Positions 26,300 through 35,723 of a stretch of DNA of 49,046 nt are shown one piece after another (position 1 is the stretch's first letter; each line of letters starts with the position of its first letter). The position numbers and the translations under genes are program-made. A model generated the notes under the pieces. That model was given only the letters and a program-made list of their open reading frames with translations. It was not told the origin of the DNA and did not search any database. Origin of the DNA: Candidatus Zhuqueibacterota bacterium. GTDB lineage: Bacteria > Zhuqueibacterota > Zhuqueibacteria > Thermofontimicrobiales > Sulfurfontimicrobiaceae. The stretch spans positions 1 to 49,046 of the forward strand of contig JAFGMA010000147.1 of assembly GCA_016927835.1 (NCBI GenBank). Direction: 5' to 3'.

Positions 26300-29242
26300 T
26301 CAATGTGCTGGCACTGGTGCCGAAAATATTACTTCAATTCGACGATTCAGCTTTCTTCCGATTGCTTTTTCATTATTTCCGATTATAATTCGTTCCCCGT
26401 TCAGCCGTGCAATTCCAAGCGGCTCATTTTCCCCAAAACCTTCCGCCGTATCGAGCCGATCAGCGATTTGCCGATAGAATTCAAGATGATTCTTTTTCAA
26501 ATAATCTTCGAATCCGCTATGGAATGTGCGGGCTCTTCTTCGCGATAGATTTTCATTCACCGCTTCGGGTCCAATCGGACATGCGTGCCCGGCGAACCGG
26601 ATTCTCTTTTGGGGATCCGGCAGCACCTTTTTAACTTCGTTGAATATGCGCTGCCAATAAAAACTATACAACGGATCCGTAAGCGCGAACTTCAAAGGAA
26701 ATGCAATTCGATGTTCGCGTTGAAAACTGGTCTTTGCAAGATAGACGCTATTTGAATGCGTTTTAAACTTTCGACCAAGCGTATCTCTAATCGAAATATA
26801 GTAGTTTGCTCCGACATCGAAATAGGGTCGAAAGCCGGCATTTTTTGCAGGATTCCATTGAATCGAATCTTGAAGCCCTAATTGACTTTCTTGCTTCAAA
26901 AGCCGCACGCTATCTGTTGCACCCTCGTGATAAGCTTCAAGCCAACCCTGCTCCAGCGGAATAATGCTGATTATTTCCGAATGAAACTGCACCGCTTTCG
27001 GGATATCTTCGTAATCAGTGTGGCGAATGGGTTCGAAAAGAATTTTTTGATCAGCATTGTTACTGGTGATCATCACATAGCGTCTTTCTTCGAAAACCCA
27101 CCTGGCATCGGTCGGATTCGCCGGCACCCGGCGTTTGGGCAATCTTTCGCCCGGTAAAAAATGAATCTGTTCTGCATCTACCCCCAGTATAATAAGGGAA
27201 TCGCGTACAGCGCGGGCACGGCGATCTGCCAATTCAGGTAAATTATCATCCGTATTGGAATCAGAAAAGCCCCGGAGTGAGATTCGTAATCTCTTATCCC
27301 GCGTCAGGCGCTCTGCGAGTATCGCAAGCGGGGGATCGAAAGAGCTTTTATGTAAATACTCGGCTTTCACTTCAGTGCTGTTTATGTCAAAACAAATTTC
27401 AGTAATAATCGGCATATCAACTGAAGCCAGGGCAGTGAGCGCGGTCGTCACTGTATCATCGCATACAAACTGACCTTTTGGAATCGTATAAAAATATTGG
27501 CTCACTTTATTGTTTTCTTCATTGCTCTCAGTAACTTTTTGGTCTTCGTCAGCGATAGCTACAATTTCATGTAATCCCAAAAGCGGCGTGTGCCATGAAA
27601 TGCGAATTTGGCGTGTTCCTCCCGGTGGCAGGTCTTCAACCAATTTACTTCTGATTTTGTGCGTTGCCAGTGTCTCGCTTTCAACGGTAGAATGAAGCAG
27701 CGTGTATGATCCTGTGATAACATCACGCAGCGTCAGCGCAAAATTCTTTGCTGCCAGATTCCCGTTATTTTTCAATGATACGACCAACTCTCCATGATAA
27801 TCATTCTGGGTTATCCAGGGACTATATTCGAATTCGAGTTTTTCGATCTCGATATCGGGATAGGGGACGACAAAATGTGCGATGCCGCGTTTACCGTGGT
27901 GCGCAAAACGAAAATGATCATCCCGATCCAGCGCAAGCACGATCCAGTAGTAATCGCCTCCGCGCAGATCCGCGATCAACAGAGAATCATCATCGACACT
28001 TTCAAGGTATTGCACACCGATCCCCGGCAAAACAGCCCGGAGTGCCTTTCCATCTTTCGCTTCGGATGCGGAAAGAAAGTTTGCCAGTTTGATGCTATCC
28101 GGATCAATCATCACCACATAGCGCACGTCGTCGAACAAATCCGGTTCCCGGCTTTGTTCCCATTTTAAAACAACCTGCTTTTCGAAAACCGAATCATCAA
28201 TCATCGGATGAAGGAAATTGAATGGTTCGGGTCTGATCGGTTGATGGTTTATTCCGCCGCGATAAGTACGCGAAAAAAATTCGCCTTCGTCCAGAGTTGC
28301 CAGGTCGAATCGCATGGCATTATTTTTCCCGGGGAGCATGGATTTCGTTGTCAAATTGATATCATCAATGCTGATATTTGCCCCAAAAGAAAAATGGCTC
28401 AATAAATCGTTTCCGAAATTATAGCCGGCATTTAGCGAGAACCAGTGACGCCACGACAGTTCAGCGCCGATTCCCACCACATCTTTTTCATCTCTCACTT
28501 TGCTGTAATCTGTCATAAGCTGCAATTGCATGCCGTGGTGCGTACCAAAATAGAGCCCGGCGCCAAGTCGATACGTCCTCGGTAAGGGTGTGCCCTCATT
28601 TTCATACTTAAGCGCTGTACCCAGTTGAGTGACCGCTGCCCCTGCCGACAGAATACCGTATTCGAACAGCCGATTTTTCAATCGAAACTTGGGTGTTCTT
28701 GCCAGCACACCGAAATCCGCGATAAACGCACTGGCTCCATAGTTATCCAGCGTACTTTGCAAATACTTCAGGTTAACGCCCAGGCTGAGGTTATCGGAGA
28801 TCGCGCTGATGGGCTGCCCGATATTCAAAGCTGCAACGAGATCATTAGCAGAAGCATTGGGTACTGCATGATCTGAGCTATCAAATTCCGGTACGCCGCA
28901 ATACAAAATTCCGATTGCAGCGCGTGTTTTGTCACTGAGAGGGGATGATACCTGTTTTCCGAACAGAAAAGAGGCGCTGTAAACATCAGCGATCCATTTC
29001 GTATAATCTGCCGACCAGTGCCATTCCCTCAAAAAGCCTGCTGCGCCCGGATTGGCATAAATCGAAAAGGATTCATCCAGTAATCCGGAATGACTGCCCG
29101 CCATCGCCTGGAGCCTTGCACCGGGAGTCATTTTTAAAAATGCAGCACCCGCCCTGATCTGCCCGTGTGCTGTTTGAGAAAATAATGCCCAAACAAGGGT
29201 CAGTAGAACGAGGAAATCGATTTTTTTGTGAACCATTTTCAT
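26300..29242 (-). CDS. PorV-like barrel fused to CARDB and two OmpA domains
   Basis: A 980-residue outer-membrane protein with an unusual domain order. A signal peptide (1-27) is followed by a PorV/UPF0164-type beta barrel (~28-300; AGAAFLKMTPGARLQAMAG, IYANPGAAG), an FnIII-like region (~340-460) and a CARDB domain (~465-585; ENNKVS end). A first OmpA-like domain (~612-728) is degenerate, while the C-terminal OmpA domain (~845-975) keeps NENLSRRRA and a late LNRRIEV, as in peptidoglycan-binding OmpA/MotB domains. It starts 21 bp after the DUF11/sorting-tail gene, so the two share the sigma-54 promoter. Possibly it anchors or exports that partner across the outer membrane while tethered to peptidoglycan. 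Confidence 0.82.
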   Translation of the reverse strand: MKMVHKKIDFLVLLTLVWALFSQTAHGQIRAGAAFLKMTPGARLQAMAGSHSGLLDESFSIYANPGAAGFLREWHWSADYTKWIADVYSASFLFGKQVSSPLSDKTRAAIGILYCGVPEFDSSDHAVPNASANDLVAALNIGQPISAISDNLSLGVNLKYLQSTLDNYGASAFIADFGVLARTPKFRLKNRLFEYGILSAGAAVTQLGTALKYENEGTPLPRTYRLGAGLYFGTHHGMQLQLMTDYSKVRDEKDVVGIGAELSWRHWFSLNAGYNFGNDLLSHFSFGANISIDDINLTTKSMLPGKNNAMRFDLATLDEGEFFSRTYRGGINHQPIRPEPFNFLHPMIDDSVFEKQVVLKWEQSREPDLFDDVRYVVMIDPDSIKLANFLSASEAKDGKALRAVLPGIGVQYLESVDDDSLLIADLRGGDYYWIVLALDRDDHFRFAHHGKRGIAHFVVPYPDIEIEKLEFEYSPWITQNDYHGELVVSLKNNGNLAAKNFALTLRDVITGSYTLLHSTVESETLATHKIRSKLVEDLPPGGTRQIRISWHTPLLGLHEIVAIADEDQKVTESNEENNKVSQYFYTIPKGQFVCDDTVTTALTALASVDMPIITEICFDINSTEVKAEYLHKSSFDPPLAILAERLTRDKRLRISLRGFSDSNTDDNLPELADRRARAVRDSLIILGVDAEQIHFLPGERLPKRRVPANPTDARWVFEERRYVMITSNNADQKILFEPIRHTDYEDIPKAVQFHSEIISIIPLEQGWLEAYHEGATDSVRLLKQESQLGLQDSIQWNPAKNAGFRPYFDVGANYYISIRDTLGRKFKTHSNSVYLAKTSFQREHRIAFPLKFALTDPLYSFYWQRIFNEVKKVLPDPQKRIRFAGHACPIGPEAVNENLSRRRARTFHSGFEDYLKKNHLEFYRQIADRLDTAEGFGENEPLGIARLNGERIIIGNNEKAIGRKLNRRIEVIFSAPVPAH

Positions 29243-29263
29243 ATAGCACTTTTCTATTTTTCA

Positions 29264-31666
29264 TCAACGTACGATTAAAAATTTCTTCCAGGAATTAAAC
29301 TCATCAGTTCGAAGCGTTACCAGGTAAATACCACTTCCGAGTCTTTGCCCGGTGTTACTCATTCCGTTCCAGGGGTATGTATTCCATCCCCCGTCGTAGA
29401 TATCGCGTGTTAATTCAACAATATGGCGCCCTGCGATATCGTAAATGTCCAGCCGGGCGTTTCTGCGATAGCTCAATTTGAAATGTATTCCGAGCGGTTG
29501 CTCAACTTCGGGTTTATAGACATTGCGATCGAGCACCAGGTAATTGCTGCTTTGAATCTGAACCACCGCTCTGGCGCTGTCGCTATCACCCAGGCTATCT
29601 TTCGTCCGAATTTCAAATATCAATTGTTCTTGCCTGCCCGAACTGATTAGCTTAAACGGTCGATAAAGCTCGTCCACAGTATACCAGGTATCCGGTTCGA
29701 GATGCGTGGTTTCGATAAACTCATCTCCAAAGGATGTATTCGCTTGACCGTCAGGCATATAAATCCACAAATCCCACACGGTCGTGTATTTTGGAATTTG
29801 AACGCGTACCTGGATGCTATCCGTCACATCGGCAATCGAGGGCGAGGCGATAATATAAGGTTGATAGTCAACCGGCGGGATTACCGCATTATAAACCGTA
29901 TCAATTGAAATGTTATTGCCCAATTTATCCGGATGTTCGTTTTCTGCAAATCCCTCTGCGCGATTGATGAGATAATTCATCCCATAAGGCATGGTCGCCG
30001 GAACCGTCGCATTAAATTGCATCGTGCGACTCGTTCTGGCGGCTAATCTGGTGATTGACCAGAAGATCGAATCCGTGTCCGAAAATTTTGGAACTGGCTG
30101 AATATTCCTGACCGTTACAGAATCCGGGAATAAGTCTGTAATTTTGACATTACGAGCATCATAGTTGCTGGAATTCTCAACTACGACATAATGCGTATAC
30201 GTCTCACCGGCTCGGGCAAATTTGAGCATATCCCCATTTTTTATGACGAAGGAATCTGTCAGGGCGTATTGAGAAATCGAGATATCCACATCGTATTTTC
30301 CGGATTCAAGTTCGACGCGCACTGTATCGGTATCCATATTATTTGCTGGGATCGTATCATTGTCAGCGCTCACCATCGCCTTCGCAATTAATAATGAATC
30401 ATCCGAAGCAATCGTCGATGCGACGCTTCCGTCAAATTGAATTTGAAGCGTTGCAGAGGGATTGAGAAAAGCGAAGTTCCACTGGATTGTATCCCCATAA
30501 GTAGCGTACGGATTTATGCTTATGGTGGATAATTCGAAATTGTGAGAATTGATGCACGATACCTGCAGGCTTTTTGCGGTGTCTGGTCCCAGATTTCTCA
30601 CGAGTATGTTGTACATTAAACTGCTTTCCGGTCTGGTATATTTAAATGATTCGCCTTTGATCGAAGCCGAAAGCCCTGTTTCGGAAGTAATTGAAATTGT
30701 TACATCAGCCAGTTCTGGCTGGTCAGTTGTATCCAAAAAGGCAAAGACAGTTTCAGATGCAAGATTGTTGGTGCTGTCATTATCATTGGGAACGGTCAAT
30801 TTTGCTTCGTCGAAAAGGGTTGTTAAGCCGCCCGGAACTTCTTCGGGAAGCGTTGCCGTCATTGTGATAACGAAAGAGTCACCGGCAGTAATATGCGGCA
30901 GGTCCCAGGTGATGCTGTTGTTCGCCTGTTGCTGAGGCTCAATTGAAAATTGTGTGTCGACGAACAGCTCGGGCAATTCATTGGTCAGGCTGGCAAAGCG
31001 CATTAAATTTTCAGACAGGTTTTTGACGGTAAGTGTGTATTGTACAGATTCGCCACCGAGAGCAATCTTTTTTCCGTCATTCAGATGCAATGTTGCAGCA
31101 TCTAATTCCAGAGCTCCGTCAACAATGGGCGTAGCAAGAATTTTGACACTATCCGGCAACTTCACACTTTCGGGACCATGGATCGATTCGTTGATATAAT
31201 TATAAAACGCATCACCCAGTTCATCTGCCAGTGCCGCGATGTGGTTGAAAACCAGCGTATACCTTCCGCGCTGAAACCGAAACAATCCGCCATCGCGCCA
31301 GGCAGTGTGTCGCTCGCCCGGATCATCCATCACAAGTTTGTATTGCCCAACATTAGCATCCAATGGTATTACCACAGATCCATCTTCGAAAACCGCAGAC
31401 AGGTAAATACTTTCATTGCGCTGTTCATCGCCGCTGTTATACAATATTTTGGGAATGATCCGGTAATAGCCCGCAATCGCGATAATTGTATCCTTGATAA
31501 CATGGTGCATCTCCGATTCGCCCATATCCGCCCGGACTACAAGTGTATCCTGGACTATCAGGAAATCCTGTATTTCTTGAACTTGACCAAAAGCGACTGT
31601 GCACAGACTGAATAGAAAAATCAGGAAAAAGCGGAAAATTCTGATATTCTGATGGTTGCTTTTCAT
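29264..31666 (-). CDS. Secreted DUF11-repeat protein with a C-terminal sorting tail
   Basis: An 800-residue exported protein with a signal peptide (about 1-27, ending VAFGQ). At least three DUF11-type Ig-like repeats (about 190-310, 325-445 and 455-590) carry the family pattern YTLTVKNLSENLM, PDSVKI/FPDSVTV and GDSFVITMTATLP. The last ~65 residues (LDIYDIAGRHIVELT...GSGIYLVTLRTDE...KKFLIVR) are a FlgD-like sorting tail of the type IX kind. It is the first gene of a two-gene operon with the PorV-OmpA fusion and lies 67 bases from a sigma-54 promoter. It is probably displayed on the cell surface; the function is unknown. Confidence 0.82.
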   Translation of the reverse strand: MKSNHQNIRIFRFFLIFLFSLCTVAFGQVQEIQDFLIVQDTLVVRADMGESEMHHVIKDTIIAIAGYYRIIPKILYNSGDEQRNESIYLSAVFEDGSVVIPLDANVGQYKLVMDDPGERHTAWRDGGLFRFQRGRYTLVFNHIAALADELGDAFYNYINESIHGPESVKLPDSVKILATPIVDGALELDAATLHLNDGKKIALGGESVQYTLTVKNLSENLMRFASLTNELPELFVDTQFSIEPQQQANNSITWDLPHITAGDSFVITMTATLPEEVPGGLTTLFDEAKLTVPNDNDSTNNLASETVFAFLDTTDQPELADVTISITSETGLSASIKGESFKYTRPESSLMYNILVRNLGPDTAKSLQVSCINSHNFELSTISINPYATYGDTIQWNFAFLNPSATLQIQFDGSVASTIASDDSLLIAKAMVSADNDTIPANNMDTDTVRVELESGKYDVDISISQYALTDSFVIKNGDMLKFARAGETYTHYVVVENSSNYDARNVKITDLFPDSVTVRNIQPVPKFSDTDSIFWSITRLAARTSRTMQFNATVPATMPYGMNYLINRAEGFAENEHPDKLGNNISIDTVYNAVIPPVDYQPYIIASPSIADVTDSIQVRVQIPKYTTVWDLWIYMPDGQANTSFGDEFIETTHLEPDTWYTVDELYRPFKLISSGRQEQLIFEIRTKDSLGDSDSARAVVQIQSSNYLVLDRNVYKPEVEQPLGIHFKLSYRRNARLDIYDIAGRHIVELTRDIYDGGWNTYPWNGMSNTGQRLGSGIYLVTLRTDEFNSWKKFLIVR

Positions 31667-31732
31667 AATTCTTAATTTAATTTTTATTAAATATAAAGTT
31701 TAGTGGGTTCGTAAGCGTAGATCATTGAAAAT

Positions 31733-31747
31733 GCAATATCAATGCCA
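31733..31747 (-). promoter_or_regulatory. Sigma-54 (-24/-12) promoter of the DUF11 / PorV-OmpA operon
   Basis: The minus strand reads TGGCATTGATATTGC then AT, matching TGGCACG-N4-TTGCW with correct GG/GC spacing. It is 67 bases upstream of the first gene. Just upstream, ATCGGAT (31764-31770) and ATCCGAT (31816-31822) are inverted and could be an activator-binding site, though this is only a suggestion. Confidence 0.8.
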
Positions 31748-32270
31748 TTTTTCATTACAAAAATCGGATCAAATGGAGGCATCAGAGAATAGACTTATTA
31801 AATGATATCATAAATGAAATCCGATCTGATGAAGAGGAAAGCGGGAGCGGGAACTGCCAAAGTGGGGAAACTCCATGATGAATTGAAAGTGATGTAACAA
31901 ACAGGTAAATCAGATAATTATAATTTAACAGATTTGCTACTTTTGAAAATGGCACCCAGTATAATTTTTCATTGTGAAGTATTCGGCATGGCGATCCAAC
32001 TATAATTTAAATTGCCCATTTAGCGATTGGTACATAAAAGCTGCCAGCCGCTTTCTAAAAAATAATGGCACATCGTGAGACAACCATCTTTCGTTGTAAC
32101 AATTGCGTGCAAAAACTGGAACAACACCAGGTTTTGAGAGGATGGAAGATGCGGATAAAAAAATTGCTGGCGAAAAGGGGAGTCCGGCGCCTTTTTATAT
32201 TTTGTATGGCTCTCTATTGCGGCTGCCCAAAATCGGCTTTTGCGTGGCATAAACACCACATATCTCATAT
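31748..32270. other. Gene-free stretch upstream of the DUF11 operon
   Basis: About 520 bases between the propeller-lipoprotein stop and the sigma-54 promoter. Apart from the ATCGGAT/ATCCGAT inverted pair it is plain AT-rich DNA. A short plus-strand open frame (32065-32346) runs into the neighbouring gene's antisense strand and has no protein-like features. No clear terminator for the gene at 32271-34343 was found. Confidence 0.4.
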
Positions 32271-34343
32271 TCACCGAAGCTCTAAGTGGATTATTTTTTC
32301 CCACAGGTCCTGTGTTTCAGCGGTCTTGGAAATTGCTGTCTGGTAAGCCATAATTGCATTTTGCGGCTTACCCAATTTATAGTAAAAGTCACCGAGCATG
32401 GTAAAAAGCTCATACGGTTTTTGCTTCCCCCAGTTTCGCGTCAGGAATGACCAACAAAATGTGTCAAAAGCGGCTTCATCTTTCGCCGAAAAATTTTCAA
32501 AATAAATACTAAACATATCGATGATATCATCGCCCTCTGCAAGGTCTTCCGGCATGATTCGGATTGCGTTGTTGAGTGCTTCTAATCCGACATCATTTTT
32601 TCCGGCTTCGAATGCCAGCAGCGCCTGACCAAAAAGCAGGTAACTTGTGAATGTCGTATCCGTTGTCAGCGAACGCATCATTTTTTGAATATCCTCCACG
32701 CCGGCTGCGCATTCCCGATATATACCATACGAGCGCAACATCCCCCAGAACACCCTATCGTAATCATTTTTGGACTTTTGTTTTGCGTCGAAGTGGCTTC
32801 GGCATAATTCGACATATTGTTCGAGCAGCCAATTGGCATCTTTTTCCCGTTCAATGCGCCTTAATATAATGATGCTTTTCAACAACGCGCTGTTGAGCAG
32901 GCTCATCCTGAGCGATTCAGATCGGATTGAATCCTGGTTTGTTTCAGTATTTAGAGGGACAGTTTTAGTGTCGAAATAGCTCTCAAATTTCTCAGGCTCA
33001 AGATTCCCATCCCAGTACTTGTTCATCGCCTGGTAAGCTTGACCATATTTTTTTGCTTTAGATAATAAATCCGCAGCAGCATGGTATTCATCGGCGGTTC
33101 TGGCAATAATCTCGAAATTCCCGTCCGGAAAGCGGACAATTGGGCAATAGACCTCCTTTGAGAATAAATCCGGCAGATATGCCATGAAATAAGCAGCAGC
33201 CCCGGTACGATAGTTCTCTTTCAAGCAGGAAATATTATTCTCTAACCGCGATATGCCCGATGGCGACCAGGAAATCATGGCGTTTCCCAGGTGAAGCCCC
33301 ATGATGATATAATGGAATCCCAATTTATCTTTTTTATCTTTGCTCAATTTTATGAGTTCTTCCGGTAACTTTATACCGTAAAAAACCTTGCCGCCGGGGC
33401 TCCAGCCATAAAAATTATCGACCTCCCCGGAGGTTATGGGTACATCGTTTCGGCTTTCGATATCAAGTAACCGGATGCTGCTGAGAGAGTCCGCTTTGCA
33501 CCAATACGCAATAGAAGCACCATCCGGAGACCAGTCAAAAGCATCAATATTTGCGTCAAAAATTTTCAGGAGGCATTCACTTTTGCCGGCTGCATCGATT
33601 TGAGTTAGTTCGCAGGTTCCGGCAGTTGAATCGATTGAAATCAAACCGATCGTTTTCATATCGGGCGCCCACTCAAATTGGGTGATTGTTTCAGAGTGCG
33701 TAATCTGTTGTTTGTTGTCGCCACTCAAATCCATCTTCCACAGCCCGTTCATGGGATGCTGCCGCGCCACAAACACTGCATAAAAAATCTCCTGCCCATC
33801 AGGATGCCACGCAGGGAGAAGCATTTCACAGGATAATTCAGCAACGATCTGCTGCTTCATTGTTTCCAGCGAAAATATTACAATCTGCATGTCCCGATTA
33901 TTTACCGATTGTGTCCATAGAATCAAATGGTCTTTTGGCGACCAGCACGGAGGAGATACCTTCATCACATTGTTTTTTTCGCCAGGTCCGCGTCTTAAAA
34001 TTGTAACCGTGGTGCAATCTGAAATTGAGGTGACACATAATTCGATGCATTTTTCATTCCTCCTCCAGTACAGCACAAATTTGCCATCATTTGACCACGC
34101 CAAATCCGGCGACTCAAACGGTTTGAAGTTGAGCGAATCTCTCGCGGCGAAGGACGCTATTTTATCCGCCTCGACGGCGAGAAGCGCCAATTCGTTTGAA
34201 TTGGGATTGAACAAGGCTAATGTTTTACCATCAGGGGACCAGGCGAATTCATTTCCCGTTGGATGCTCATCTTTGCACGAAAAAATGGAAAGAGAGAACA
34301 ACGCCGCGGAAATCAGTATATAAATCAATGGGTTATTTCTCAT
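32271..34343 (-). CDS. Lipoprotein with TolB-like beta-propeller and helical C-terminal region
   Basis: A 690-residue probable lipoprotein: hydrophobic leader with lipobox SIFSC (C23). Residues ~30-370 carry about eight PD40/WD40-like blades, each with a WSPDGK-type motif (AWSPDGKTL, AWSNDGKFV, CWSPKDHLI, AWHPDGQEI, FDWSPDGAS, YGWSPGGKV, SWSPSG). The remaining ~300 residues are helical and TPR-like. TolB-like propellers usually bind proteins in the periplasm. The gene overlaps the preceding TPR lipoprotein gene by 11 bases, so the two products probably act together. The ECF sigma/anti-sigma pair upstream may control them. Confidence 0.8.
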   Translation of the reverse strand: MRNNPLIYILISAALFSLSIFSCKDEHPTGNEFAWSPDGKTLALFNPNSNELALLAVEADKIASFAARDSLNFKPFESPDLAWSNDGKFVLYWRRNEKCIELCVTSISDCTTVTILRRGPGEKNNVMKVSPPCWSPKDHLILWTQSVNNRDMQIVIFSLETMKQQIVAELSCEMLLPAWHPDGQEIFYAVFVARQHPMNGLWKMDLSGDNKQQITHSETITQFEWAPDMKTIGLISIDSTAGTCELTQIDAAGKSECLLKIFDANIDAFDWSPDGASIAYWCKADSLSSIRLLDIESRNDVPITSGEVDNFYGWSPGGKVFYGIKLPEELIKLSKDKKDKLGFHYIIMGLHLGNAMISWSPSGISRLENNISCLKENYRTGAAAYFMAYLPDLFSKEVYCPIVRFPDGNFEIIARTADEYHAAADLLSKAKKYGQAYQAMNKYWDGNLEPEKFESYFDTKTVPLNTETNQDSIRSESLRMSLLNSALLKSIIILRRIEREKDANWLLEQYVELCRSHFDAKQKSKNDYDRVFWGMLRSYGIYRECAAGVEDIQKMMRSLTTDTTFTSYLLFGQALLAFEAGKNDVGLEALNNAIRIMPEDLAEGDDIIDMFSIYFENFSAKDEAAFDTFCWSFLTRNWGKQKPYELFTMLGDFYYKLGKPQNAIMAYQTAISKTAETQDLWEKIIHLELR

Positions 34344-35040
34344 TTGTGAATCCTCCTTGCGCGATTTGAGTCAACCGCTCTTGCGAGTATTTTATCCATG
34401 AACTGCGAGGAAAGGTTCGGATTAGATGTTGATACGCCTCTGCTGCTTTCAGCGAATCCTGGAGTTGGATCTGCCAGATATCAGCGATTCGAAATGCCAG
34501 ATCATCGCAAATTTTATGATTTGGGTGATTTTTGATGATCGCTTCAAACGCTTCAATCGCCTGCTGCCATTTTTTATAGTCAGTCAGAATCATCCCCCGC
34601 TGCACCATACCTTCGAAAGCAGCGCCAGTTTGCGGATAAACCAGAATAAGTTGGTCATATAATTCAAGCGCCTTCCGCCTCTCTCCAAGTTGTGATTGAT
34701 AGATTTTCGCCATACTGAGTAAAGCAGCGGCACAACTCGTATCTTCCGGAAAGGCAGAAAGCAATTTCCGGTATGTATCAATTGCCTCCTCGTAATGCCC
34801 GAAAATTTCGCTTAATTTTCCGAGTTTCAGGCAGGCGACTGGCGCCAATTTACTCGTCGGATCGTTGAGCAAAATTTTTTCATAATTCGCCCTGCATTGA
34901 GCAATCGCATCTATCCCGCGAACAATGTCGCGCTCTCGCTGTTCCGCTTCCTGAAACAGCATCTCTGTTTTATCTTTGTTCTCGCAAGCGAAGAGCAGGG
35001 CGACAGCCAACACGATAAAAATGATCGATTTGTTTTTCAT
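34333..35040 (-). CDS. TPR lipoprotein (BamD/YbgF-like repeats)
   Basis: A 235-residue lipoprotein with a lipobox LLFAC (C19) and four or five tetratricopeptide repeats of the CpoB/BamD kind (YEEAIDTYRKLLSAFPED, ALELYDQLILVYPQT, AIEAFEAIIKNHPNH, AAEAYQHLIRTFPRS). It overlaps the start of the propeller lipoprotein by 11 bases. It lies 162 bases after the anti-sigma gene, a gap without an obvious terminator, so it may belong to the same transcript. It is probably a scaffold at the outer membrane's inner face; too short and divergent to call BamD. Confidence 0.8.
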   Translation of the reverse strand: MKNKSIIFIVLAVALLFACENKDKTEMLFQEAEQRERDIVRGIDAIAQCRANYEKILLNDPTSKLAPVACLKLGKLSEIFGHYEEAIDTYRKLLSAFPEDTSCAAALLSMAKIYQSQLGERRKALELYDQLILVYPQTGAAFEGMVQRGMILTDYKKWQQAIEAFEAIIKNHPNHKICDDLAFRIADIWQIQLQDSLKAAEAYQHLIRTFPRSSWIKYSQERLTQIAQGGFTNEK

Positions 35041-35202
35041 TGGAAAATCCTCATTTTTTAAAATGAACCGCCGAATTTCCCGGCTTTGGTAAAATAACCA
35101 CCTTGCTGCGCATAAAACCTTCTAAATCGTGTGAGCACTCATCATCCAATTGAATTCCGGAATCGGTACGCGTATTTTACGATAGTCGTTATCGAGCCAA
35201 AG

Positions 35203-35709
35203 CTAGTGCTTGAAAATCTGCGGGCTGTTTTGTTTCGACAGAATTTTGTCACGACTTGCCGCCAGCCGTTTTAATAAATGTCCTTTGAAGGTAACTTCCC
35301 CTTTTTCAGTGTTTTGAATGGATTGAAACAGTGCCGGTGCTGAGGACAATTGACCTAGATTTTCCGCAATGGATTTTGAGTGGAACATCTCGGTGACCAT
35401 GAATTCAAGCCCCAGCGTAATAATGACTGTTGCCGCTACAGCGTAAATGAGTTTTTTGATTCCCACCTGTCCCGTTTTTCGCAGTAACGGTGCGGTTTTT
35501 AGCTTTTGCCGAAGCTGCTCATCAAAATTGGGCGGCAATCCATTTGCAACAAAACGATTCAGGAGGCGCTTTGTTTTGAGCAGTTCATAATGCTCCTGCG
35601 CACATGTATCGCAACGCCCCAAATGCCGGTGTATCTGTTTTATTTGTTTTTTATCCAATTCAGCATGAATCAGGGCAGCCAGATTGGCTTGACATTCTTG
35701 ACACTCCAT
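35203..35709 (-). CDS. Zinc-finger anti-sigma factor
   Basis: A 168-residue single-pass membrane protein. The N-terminal zinc-binding anti-sigma (ZAS) motif has C3 and C6, then H29, C33 and C36 (HLGRCDTC). One membrane segment spans about residues 86-106, leaving a ~60-residue outer tail. It begins 14 bases after the ECF sigma gene. It should hold the sigma factor at the membrane until an envelope signal releases it. Confidence 0.88.
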   Translation of the reverse strand: MECQECQANLAALIHAELDKKQIKQIHRHLGRCDTCAQEHYELLKTKRLLNRFVANGLPPNFDEQLRQKLKTAPLLRKTGQVGIKKLIYAVAATVIITLGLEFMVTEMFHSKSIAENLGQLSSAPALFQSIQNTEKGEVTFKGHLLKRLAASRDKILSKQNSPQIFKH

Positions 35710-35723
35710 TGGCGGATCTCCGA

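Noticed and set aside
34333..35040. bamD assignment for the TPR lipoprotein
   Set aside because: Only generic TPR repeats and a lipobox are visible; no other BAM gene is near.
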